Assembly (NCBI RefSeq): GCF_002994745.2
Contig: NC_037089.1
Span: 22,119,641 to 22,183,640 of the forward strand
DNA from: Rosa chinensis
Taxonomy: Eukaryota; Streptophyta; Magnoliopsida; Rosales; Rosaceae
Direction of reading: 5' to 3'
Length of the DNA stretch: 64,000 nt
Part shown: positions 54,954 to 64,000 of the stretch, one piece after another
Position numbering within the stretch: the first letter of the stretch is position 1
Layout: each line of letters starts with the position of its first letter
Notes under the pieces: model-generated
What the model saw: only the letters and a program-made list of their open reading frames with translations
What the model was told of the DNA's origin: nothing
Database searches by the model: none
Program-made: the position numbers and the translations under genes

Positions 54954-55596
54954 AAACTTCTCTAAGATGCGCCTTTATTCGCAATCATTAGAGGTATTGC
55001 AAAGGAACTCATTTCTTTTCTCTACATGCATTTTCGCATGGAATTCGTTGGCTATACATAGGTGTGATTTGCCCTAGAAGCGTAGAGAGTTTCTGTGACA
55101 GTAATTAAGGTGTCATTTGGCAAGTGGAACTTGGGCTATTCTATGTCCTTGAATTAATACTGATGGCCCAGCCATCGTAGTCACAAAAGTCATATGCTCA
55201 GAATCAAAATGGATTCATAAAGAACTCGAAATTTTATTCATAAGCCAATGGAGTTACATCATTGTCTTTTTGACTAAACAAAATCTAATCCAAAATGATA
55301 GCTAATGCAAAACAATGGTAGTCGTCTAACTTCTTTCGGTAATTCCAAAATAAATGTGACCAGGTGAGTAGAGAGATGTCGGTGGAGCAAGGCTCGCTTA
55401 AGTACCACTAATCTCATAACCTTCCTAGACATCACACTTACTTTGAGTGAGCCTACTTTGAAGAAAAGCTAAACCATTGGCATTTACTACAAAAATATAT
55501 GGCAATTGCCTATTACATCTCTTGGAAAAATAAAGACTTAAACAGAATTGGCGATCTATTGATCCCAGCCAGATTTGTAGTCTTCAACCCTTCACT

Positions 55597-56740
55597 CTAG
55601 ATCATCTTCTTGATCTTCTTGTTCCATATAGTGAGCTTCTCTTGCTTCACAATATACTTTGTAGGCGGTGACAATTTCTTCACGAGCTCTACAAATGTGT
55701 GCCCAATGATTAGACACTCCACATCGAGAACATACATCTCTTTGCTCAAACTCCATTGATTGAGGTGCTTTGAAAGCGTCATTTAGATGGCTCTTAGTGT
55801 TGGTGGCGCCACCAACATGGCCAGAGGCGTTGCCTCCCTCTCTCTTTCCACGTTTACCTCTTCGGTTCCGTGTTCGCCTATTTTGGCGATTACCTTCTCA
55901 AGTAGAGCGATTATATGGACCAGAACGTCCAAATGTATTCCTAAGATTAGGGTTTCGCTCTTGGCGCCCTCTCTTTGGGGCGCAACTATAATTGGATTCT
56001 GGAATATGCTCTGTTCCCACGGATCTCAAATTATAGTTCTTCACAAGGATGTTGTCATGCTTTTCAGCAACATTCATAGCTCTAATGAGCTCTTGAAACC
56101 TTGTGATTCGTCTTGCAGTTACATCGATTCGATAGTTCTTAGCAACCATCAATGCAGAGATGGGGAAAGTAGAGAGAATCTTCTCAATCAACGTCGCATT
56201 TGTGATCTCTTTACCACAGAATTCCATTAAGGATTTAATGCAAAGTGCTTCAGAGTTGTAGTTAAGAACTGACTTGAAATCATAGAAGCGGAGGTTATGT
56301 CATCTCACTTCTAGGTCAGAAAGCAGAGAGTCACGGACGTTGCCAAATCTATCTTCGAGTGAGACCCACAGCCTTCTGGGGTCTTCTTCATTCATACACT
56401 CGTACTGGAGCGAATCATCCATATGACGAGTCATTAGGATGATGGCTTTCGCCTTATTTGCCTCTAAGGCTGCTCTATTTTCTTCCAAAGCTTGAGCTTG
56501 CTCAACAGTTAGCACGTCCTGGCTAGGCTCGAGAATCATATCCAAGATTCCATTGGCCTTGAGATGCTGGCGGATATCACGAACCCACCTGTGATATTCA
56601 GAGCCAGTTGTTCCCAATGGAGCAAAATCCAATTTTTTTAGGTTACTCATCCTAAAAGAGAACAAGAAATTAGGGTTAGTTTCGGAGCGAAAAAGGCTAC
56701 CACGAAAACAAATAAAATTTCTGAGCGTAGTCGCTTCCAA
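55597..56740 (-). pseudogene. gag of Copia B
   Basis: The best-kept gag of the family. The minus frame from 56740 contains MSNLKKLDFAPLGTTGSEYH, RWVRDIRQHLKANGILDMIL, then ALEANKAKAIILMTRHMDDS and PRRLWVSLEDRFGN. A second frame (56227-55898) reads FISALMVAKNYRIDVTARR-like capsid sequence ending in a basic tail. The zinc knuckle (ECLIIGHTFV region, 55700s) is out of frame and damaged. The protein would form the particle. Confidence 0.82.
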
Positions 56741-57921
56741 GAAATTAGGAATTTCCGAGCGTAGTCACTTCCAAGAAATTCGATTCCAAGAGGGGTTGGA
56801 TTAGATCGAAACAATGATGTTTGCGGTCTATCTTTTTATCTCAACAAACTCTAAGTTTGGAGAACTCTACAAGCTCCAAGCTTGGAGTGAGCATGAACCC
56901 CTACAATTCGGCTTAATTTGGTCTCCCCTATGATAAAGAAAGGGGGGTAGAAGAAGGGATGTTGCAAGTCCCCGAAAAAGAAGAGAAATTAGATTTAAAA
57001 ACTCTAAAAAAAAGGGGAATGTTTAGTAAAAAATACCTCGAAATAGGTCGCCGGGAAATTTGACTGGAAAAGTGGTAGGAAAAAGTCGCTGGAAATGGCC
57101 GGAAAAGTCACCGGAAAGTGGCTGGAAAAGTCGCCGAAAAAGTGGTTAACCGGTCGTTGACCGTTGACTGTTGACCAGGGGCTGACCGAGCTGATGTGGC
57201 TGTGGGTCAGGTGTATCAGTGGGCCAGGTCAGGTCAGTGGGCTTCTGGGCTCTTCTTCTTTGGGCTTGACTTCTTTCCCCCTTTTTTTTTTGGGCTGGGC
57301 TTCCTTTCTTCTCTTTTTCTTTTCTTCTTTTCTTCTTTGCTCAGGTGGCCGGTTCACGTCTTTTTAGGCCGGTTTTTGGACTTTTTCTTCCTGTTCCTGA
57401 AACTTCTAATCAAAGGGCTTCTACTATCAAAATTTGGTAGAAATTGGAGGTCCGGAAGATGGTGAACCGGTGGAATATTTGCTGCGAGTTGTATGGAGCT
57501 TCCGGTGGCCGGTTCGGTAGGTTTCCGGCCAGTTCTTGGGGTGCCGCCTCCGGTTCTGGACTCCTGGAATCGAGTTCTTCAAGGTGTGATGTGGGGCAGA
57601 AAAGGCTTCAAGGTTTTGTATTCGGATTCAAGGTTTTTAGCTTCTTGAATCAGGGTTTGGCTATTTGTTTGAGGGTTAGGGCTTCGTGCTGATAAGGTGT
57701 TGTAGAGAAACTGAAATTGAGAGCAAATTGCTGTGTATTCTCATTGATAATAGGGGCCTCTTTATATAGAGGATTACAATGCATAGAATCTCAATCATAC
57801 AAGGAAAGTAATCGTACATTGAATAAGAATCTAGATCCTTCTAATTGAACCTTATTACCACTAGGTCAAGTAACCTAGAGTTTGGGCCAAACACAAATTA
57901 GGGTTTACTTGAACACAACTA

Positions 57922-58848
57922 ATACTCTTATTATTTTCCATCTTCATACAAACCCCAAAACACCCAAGAAGAAATTGACAGAAACTCATTTCAAGTCCGA
58001 AGAAGCTGCAATCCAATCTTGAGAGATGATTCTCTAATTTGATTGACAATCTGTAGCAGCTCTCTAAGAACCCGGTGATGAACTGGCAATCCAAGCCTCG
58101 ACAACTCAAAGTTTCTGAATTTATAACTCCACCAAAATAACAACCCGTCAACAACGTAACAACAATCACAATTCACCAAAGCCGAGAGTAACTCAATTAA
58201 CCTTATTTTGATCCTCAACGTTTTCCGGACACTCGACGAAGCTCAACTAGTGATGAAGTACGATATGACAGTCACCAACTCGAAATTTCCAGACTTTAAC
58301 TTCAATCAAGGTCAGTCCTCGCCTATAGATGCAGTCTAACTAGAAACCCCAAGAAGTGCCGGAAAACCACCGATGTCGAAGAACGGTGTTGGAGCCGAGA
58401 GTAACCCACAAATGAAAATCATCAGAACTTAATCTAATTCGAAAACTAAGTACACCAACGTGTAGAGCATGATGAGAGGAGTGAATTTCATACCACATGC
58501 ACCCCAAACGGTGGTCGGAGTCGCCGGAGGTTCTTCAAGCTTTGGATCGTCGATTCTCCGTTCACAGTCGCTGCATTTATGATCCAAGGCCACAAGAACA
58601 TAGGCGACAGCGAGACAAAGATGATGGTGCTCGTGCGCCGGCCTGAAGATGGAGCGTCGGTCGGGTTAGGGGATCGGGTTGCTGGCTCTCGGTTTCGAGT
58701 CAGGAGACCTCGAAGCCTCTGGACGTGATCTCGATCCTTAATCTGATCAAGGGTATTTATAACCCCAAGTTCAATCTATTTCAATGGCTAGGATGAAGCG
58801 GTGGTGGAAGGCCATGATCGCGCCGTTGATTTTCTATGATTTTCTAAA
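57922..58848. other. Unassigned sequence between Copia B and the Pack-MULE
   Basis: No coding domain. Together with 60390-60600 it looks like part of an older LTR or other repeat that received both insertions. The flanks of the Pack-MULE join smoothly (CTATGATTTTCTAAA then ATCTCATAACTTCGG). Confidence 0.45.
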
Positions 58849-59189
58849 GGGTTTTTGTCCATTTACCCCATTTCTAGGGATTTTTTTCCCACTTACCCCA
58901 TTAAATTTTTTTAATTCCCTCTTACCCAATACACTCTAAGGGAGTCTTCCCTAATACCCCATTAAGATTTTTTTTTTTTTTTTATAAATTTTTTTTTAAT
59001 ACCATTTTACTCCCCACCCTTTGTTACTCAGAGAGAGAGAGAGAGAGAGAAACCATAGGAGACTTCGCCGGAGCCCGTCACCGGTCATCGATGGCCAAAA
59101 TCATGTCACCGGTCGCCGAATTCGGGCCAACTTTCGCCGGATTCAGGTTACCGGCCGCCGCCCATCGAACCTTTCAGAAAACCTCACCG

Positions 59190-59410
59190 GAAATTTTTAT
59201 TACCCCAATAGACATTTATTGCCCCTCAATAGACGACTATCAGCCATGTATTTCCCCCAATAGACGTCTATTGCCCCATCCCATAGGACTTTCAGTCGCC
59301 AGAATAAGAACTAATCTTCCTAGATTTAGACAAATAAAACTTTGATTAAAGAAAAAAAATGAGAATATTACATCAATTCAAAACGTCTATTGCCCCCCAA
59401 TAGACCCTTA
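59190..59410. repeat. Cluster of CAATAGAC/GTCTATTG motifs
   Basis: CAATAGAC, often in the palindrome CAATAGACGTCTATTG followed by CCCC, occurs at about 59206, 59227, 59259 and 59384-59405. It could come from one amplified short unit. Confidence 0.75.
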
Positions 59411-59839
59411 ACACACTTCTTTTGGCCAAATAAAACCTTTTTTTTTCCTTCATTTTTTCTTCCATTTTGGGCCTTCTGCCCCATTTTACAAAAAAAAAAG
59501 GGAAAAAAAGCTAGAAATTCACTAAATATTCCTCTGATACAACACCACACTAAATCAAAACCCAACACACAAAACCAAGCAAACCAATCCAAAACACCCG
59601 AAAATTCAAAAACAAATACACACAATTATAAACAAGAACATTCTTATTCAAACCTATCAATGGTGGAACTACTGGGTTCACTCCCCTGAGCTGCAAAGTA
59701 GCTCCAAAAAAGTGCATATAAGGTGTTCGACCATTTACCGCAAAGAAGCTGTTGCTGAACTCCTCCTCTACTCCAGACACGATTTCGAAACCTGATGAAT
59801 GAAGAAGAAGAAGCTTCCTGCTACCTAAGCTATTTGGGC

Positions 59840-60064
59840 CCCTCCGCCGTCGTCAATCATTTCCTGGCCAAACTGTTTCACATCTTCGCAGATCTTCTCC
59901 ACTCTCTGCCATCGAAATTCTTCGTTGCGAATCGTCAGCGGCTCTGCGTCGGCCATGGAGTCCTCCGTTTCAATTTCATATTCGGCGAGGCGTCCAGAGG
60001 CCATCGATAACATCTTCTGGTCATCCTTGTCAGCATGACGGCGGTTGGACACGGCCGAGCTCAC
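59840..60064 (-). pseudogene. Fragment resembling the N-terminal region of ISE2/DExH15 RNA helicase
   Basis: Minus-strand frame of 79 codons: acidic middle EYEIETEDSMADAEPL, then RNEEFRWQRVEKICEDVKQF and GQEMID. The final block resembles the sequence just before the DExH core of the chloroplast helicase ISE2/DExH15 (F-WQRVEKLC-EVREFG-EIID type). The helicase motifs themselves are absent, and the frame ends soon after. It lies inside the Pack-MULE, so it is read as a captured exon. Assignment rests on one short block and needs a protein search. Confidence 0.5.
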
Positions 60065-60147
60065 CGATGAGCTACAGCGGAATCTGGGCTAGATGTCGAA
60101 CCGCGCCGGAGCTGGAGATCTGGGAGTAAATCAACGCCGACTGGAGG

Positions 60148-60152
<5 letters not shown>

Positions 60153-60201
<49 letters not shown>
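60153..60201. repeat. (GA)n microsatellite
   Basis: About 24 GA units. A shorter run lies at 59032-59052. Confidence 0.95.
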
Positions 60202-60204
<3 letters not shown>

Positions 60205-60389
60205 AGATCAGGAGGAGAAAGAGAGAGAGAGGTTGATGTTGATGACGTCATTGTAATTCTTTAATTAGTTTGAGGGCAAAATGGTCATTTTCTATTAATT
60301 TGGGTAGGTGGGAACAAAAATCTCTTGTTGGGGTAAATGAGATCATTTTCCCTCATTTTGGGGCTTTGGGTCAATAACCCTTTTCTAAA

Positions 60390-60610
60390 ATCTCATAACT
60401 TCGGAAAATCACAATAAATAGCTCGGGTATCCTAAAAATTCCCCAAAAATTTTCACAAACTTGTCGTGTCGTGTACTTTATTATTCAATCCTTAAATCGA
60501 GAATTTCACTTTATGAAAATTTCTAAAAATATTCTCGAGCACTTTGACATTTATCGAGATCGTTAAATTTTCTCATACAATCTCTACTAAGCTCGATACA
60601 TTTTTCCAGG
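60390..60610. other. AT-rich flank of the Pack-MULE and satellite
   Basis: No gene. It continues the unassigned repeat that flanks the Pack-MULE. Confidence 0.45.
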
Positions 60611-63050
60611 GCTCACATCCGCCATCATATCGACATGAAATAAACCGGTCAACCCTTTAAAAGCTTCTACTTCCCTAAGGGGAGCCGACCCTTAAGGAGA
60701 TAAAATTCCTGAAATTTTCACATTGGTTGATATAGCTCCAACCTACGGGAGCGTGAGAGCTGACAGATCGAAAAAATAAGTTGTGAATGAGCGGTTATGA
60801 GCATATTAATTTTATGTGGTATTTAAAGTTTAGGGTTGACCTACTAGATCGAGACCCAAACGACGATGAAAATAGCTGAAATTTTAACCATAACCATTTC
60901 TTCTTATCATGATAACATCCTACGGTCAATTTTAATAAAGTCTATTTCCTCCACATTGTTGCTCATGGAAGGTATGGTATTTGATACAACTAATCAACAA
61001 GTTATATCACATTCGTAGACGTATAAGGATTTTGTGTGATCTAAAAAATTGAAATTAGAAATTGATAAATTTTAAATTACCGGTCTATTTATAGCGTATT
61101 AATAGGTATTATGTAAAAAAATTAATCCCATCCGCCGTCATTTCGACATGAAATAAACCGGTCAACCCTTTAAAAGCTTCTACTTCCCTAAGGGGAGCCA
61201 ACTCTTGATGAGATAAAATTTCTGAAATTTTTATATTATTGATATATCTCCTACCCACGAGAGCGTGAGAGCTGACAGATTAAAAAAAAAAGTTACGAGT
61301 GAGCGGTTATGACCATATTAGTTTTATGTGGTATTTAAGGTTTAGGGTTGACCTACTAGATCAAGACCCAAACGACGACGAAAATAGCTGAAATTTTAAC
61401 CATAACCATTTCTTCTTATCATGATAACATCCTACAGTCGATTTTGATAAAGTCTATTTCTTACACATTGTTGCTCATTGAATGTATACTTTTCGTTATT
61501 ACTAACAAGCTAGTTATACCACATTAGAGGAGATATAAGAACTTTGTGCGATCCAAAAAAATCGAAATTAAAATTTGATAAATTTGATATTACCCATCTA
61601 TTTACAGCGTATTAGTAGGTATTGTGTAAAAAAATTAACTAAATCTACCGTCATTTTGACATGAAATAAACCGGTCAACCCTTTAAAAGCTTTTACTTCC
61701 CTAAGGGGAGCCTACCATTGAGGAGATAAAATTTCTAAAATTTTTACATTATTTGATATAGCTCCTACCCACGAGAGCGTGAAAGTTGAGTGAGCGGTTA
61801 TGAGCATATTAGTTTTATGTGATATTTAAGGTCTAGGGTTGACCTACTAAATCGAGACCCAAATGAAGACGAAAATAGTTGAAATTCTGAACATAACCAT
61901 TTCTTCTTATCATGATAGCATCCTACGGTCGATTTTGATAAATTATATTTCCTCCACCTTATTGCTTATGGAAGGTACACTTTTTAATATAGCTAATAAA
62001 CAAGCTAGACCGCCTTAGTAGGCATATAAGGATTTTGTGCAATAAAAAAAATGGAAACTTGAAATCGATAAATTTGACATTACTCATCTATTTATAGCGT
62101 ATTAATAGGTACTGTGAAAAAAAATTAATTCATCTGTCGTCATTTCTACATTAAATAAAGCGGTCAACCCTTAACATACTTACACGTCCCTAAGGAGAGC
62201 TGAACCACGAGGAGATAAATCCTGAAATTTTTACATTAGTTGATATAGGTCATACCCACGAGAGTATGAGAGCTGACAGATCGAAAAATTAAGTTACGAG
62301 TGAGTGGTTATGACCATATTAGCTTTATGTGGTATTTAAAGTTTAGAGTTGACCTACTAGATCGAGACTCAAACGACGACGAAAATAGTTGAAATTTTGA
62401 GCATAACCATTTCTTCTTATCATGATAACATCCTACAGTCGATTTTGATAAATTATATTTCCTCCACCTTATTGCTTATGGAATGTATACTTTTTAATAC
62501 AGCTAATAAACAAGCTAGACCACATTAGTAGGCATATAAGGATTTTGTACGATAAAAAAAATAAAAATCTGAAATCGATAAATTTGATATTACTCATCTA
62601 TTTATAGCGTATTAATAGGTACCGTGCAAAAAAATTAACCCAATCCATCGTCATTTCTACATCAAATAAAGCAGTCAACCCTTAACATACTTATATGTCC
62701 CTAAGGGGAGCTGAACCACGAGGAGATAAAATTCCTGAAATTTTTACATTAGTTGATATAGGTCATACTCACGAGAGTGTGAGAACTGACAGATCAAAAA
62801 AAAAAATTGCGAGTGAGTGGTTATGAGCATATTAGTTCTATGTGGTATTTAGGGTTTAAGGTTGACCTAGAAGATTGAGACCCAAACAACTTCGAAAATA
62901 GCTGAAATTTTGATCATAATTATATCTGCTTATCATGATGACATCCAACGGCCGATTTTGATAAAGTCTATTTTCTCCACATTGATCCTCATGGAAGGTA
63001 TAATATTTGTTACAACTAATAAACAAGTTAGACCACATTAGTAGGCACAT
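60610..63050 (+). repeat. Tandem repeat array, unit about 512 bp, five copies
   Basis: The marker (A)CCGGTCAACCC, or its variants AGCGGTCAACCC and AGCAGTCAACC, recurs at 60644, 61157, 61670, 62159 and 62670, giving steps of 513, 513, 489 and 511. Each unit also has CTAAGGGGAGC, ACGAGAGCGTGAGAGCTGACA, GGTTATGA(G/C)CATATTAG, GTTGACCTACTAGATCGAGA and TTTCTTCTTATCATGATAAC in the same order. Copies differ by roughly 10%. No coding frame is shared by the copies. Confidence 0.92.
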
Positions 63051-63054
63051 TAGT

Positions 63055-63700
63055 TAGCCCTCACACTCTCGTGGGTAGGGGTCTAGTAACCTATGTCAAA
63101 ATTTCTAAATATTTATCTCCTTGTGCTATAGCTCCCCTTAAGGAAGTTTACGTCTACAAAGGGTTGACCTCTTTGACCACTGTCGAATTGACGTCGGATT
63201 GGCCTCATTTTTTTTACAGAATACATACTTATATGCTATAAATAGATGAGTAATGTCAAATTTATCGATTTCCATTTCAGAATTTTTGGATCGCACCAAT
63301 TTCTTATATGTCTAGTAATGTAGTATAACTTGTTTATTAGGGGTATTAAAAACTTAAACCCTCCAACACCATCATGATGGAGGAAATTGAATTTATGAAA
63401 ATCCACCGTTGGATGTTATCATCATCACAATATATGGTTATGGTCAAAATTTCAGCTTTTATCGTCGTCATTTGGGTCTCGATCTACTATGTCAACCCTA
63501 AACCCCAAATACCACATAACACTAATATGCTCATAACTGATCATTCACAATTTATTTTTTCGATCTGTCAGCCCTCACACTCTCGTTGGTAGGGGGTCTA
63601 GTAACCTATGTCAAAATTTCTAGATTTTTATCTCCTTGTGCTATAGCTTTCCTTAGGGAAGTTTACGTCTACAAACGGTTGACTAAATGAATCGAAATCA
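63055..63700 (-). repeat. Inverted copies of the 512-bp repeat
   Basis: The same motifs appear reverse-complemented: CCCTCACACTCTCGTGGGTA at 63060 and CCCTCACACTCTCGTTGGTA at 63572 (512 bp apart), GGTTGACCTC at 63167, and TCGATCTACTATGTCAACCC at 63480. The array therefore switches orientation near 63050. Confidence 0.9.
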
Positions 63701-64000
63701 AAACAATAAGTGATGCTATGAGAAATCTGAAATTTAAATATTTGAAATTACATTACGTGATGTAATGATTTCATGAAAATTTTTCGGACGCCTGACCTAT
63801 TTACAATTAATGTATGAAGTTTTGAATTATAAAAATTCATTTAAAAAAAATTCGAATTATAGAAATTCATTTTTAAAAAATTTAAAAGGCAATAGAACTC
63901 GGAACATATTTTTCGGAACTTTGTTGAATGAGAATGTCCAATTTAAAAACTCGATAATCAAGTATGCATTGCGCCAAGTCCGTAGTAAATTTCCTGACAT
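63701..64000. other. AT-rich sequence after the array
   Basis: ATTACATTACGTGATGTAATG (about 63747) is a short palindrome, and two AAATTCATTTAAAA-like units follow. No gene. Confidence 0.5.

Larger units (their letters stand above)
51339..57915 (-). mobile_element. Ty1/Copia retrotransposon B, same family as A, with equal 215-bp LTRs
   Basis: LTRs 51339-51553 and 57701-57915 run TGTAGAGAAACTG ... ACTTGAACA and differ at about 12 sites. AACTA flanks the element at 51333-51337 and 57917-57921, with one extra base (T left, C right) between duplication and LTR; both extra bases match the internal sequence next to the opposite LTRs. The purine tract (AAGGGGGAG on minus) and the primer region TTATCAGCACGAAGCCC are like A. 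Coding parts are decayed. It preserves the empty site of the 2.8-kb LTR found in A. Confidence 0.9.
58849..60380. mobile_element. Probable Pack-MULE carrying host gene pieces
   Basis: 1532 bp, flanked by the 9-bp duplication TTTTCTAAA (58840-58848 and 60381-60389). Ends read inward as GGGTTTTTGTCCATTTACCC and GGGTTATTGACCCAAAGCCC, with a second similar block (TTTTTTTCCCACTTACCCCA against TTTTTGTTCCCACCTACCC), so the inverted repeats are long but eroded. No transposase. The inside holds a minus-strand piece resembling the ISE2 helicase (59840-60064), GA microsatellites at 59032-59052 and 60153-60201, and a palindromic CAATAGACGTCTATTG cluster. Capture of host fragments between MULE ends defines a Pack-MULE. 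Confidence 0.68.

Noticed and set aside
59368..59689. Overlapping 85- and 99-codon frames
   Set aside because: Low-complexity products from A- and T-rich runs inside the Pack-MULE.
63374..63592. 72-codon frame in the inverted repeat
   Set aside because: Not open in the other copies of the same unit.
60610..63700. CRISPR-like array
   Set aside because: The 512-bp units are repeated along their whole length, without short repeats and unique spacers, and the DNA is plant.

Overview
This is plant nuclear DNA. The evidence is spliced genes with GT-AG introns, AT-rich spacers, and plant-type Ty3/Gypsy, Ty1/Copia, PIF-Harbinger, MULE, Helitron, LINE and TRIM elements. The host genes are most like those of a eudicot. 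The mannitol/cinnamyl alcohol dehydrogenase type suggests a woody or rosaceous plant, but that is a guess. No tRNA, rRNA or CRISPR array was recognised. Similarities were judged by eye, without a database.

1-15081 is one nest of mobile DNA. A PIF-Harbinger element (ORF1 tail on +, transposase on -) is cut on the left by a foreign LTR. An 11.5-kb Tat-lineage Gypsy element (2662-14184, target duplication CTTAT) sits inside its transposase. The Gypsy element carries gag-pro-RT-RH-aRNH-INT on the minus strand and an extra intron-containing antisense gene on the plus strand. All its frames are damaged.

15082-27000 holds gene remains. These are three exons of an aldo-keto reductase, a MULE-type MITE, one CACTA end, one exon of a TRCF-like helicase next to a solo LTR, the first alcohol dehydrogenase copy (CAD1, broken by a 2-nt deletion), a truncated PRE-like bHLH, and an ELP4 remnant split by a TRIM.

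27000-40250 is a second nest. A minus-strand Helitron contains a Copia element, which contains a 2.8-kb solo LTR. LINE pieces follow, including a 1.55-kb LINE with a 14-nt target duplication.

40700-45410 carries a small basic protein gene with a shifted C-terminus, a dead CAD copy split by a MULE MITE, and CAD2. CAD2 is the only clearly intact host gene in the window. The three CAD copies share strand and exon structure and look like a tandem family spread apart by transposons.

45410-51300 is mostly spacer, with UXS and HMGB gene fragments and a second LINE fragment. A second Copia copy of the same family lies at 51339-57915. It is followed by a probable Pack-MULE (58849-60380, 9-nt duplication) that carries a piece resembling the ISE2/DExH15 helicase. 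From about 60610 to 63690 there is a tandem repeat with a period near 512 bp whose orientation flips at about 63050.
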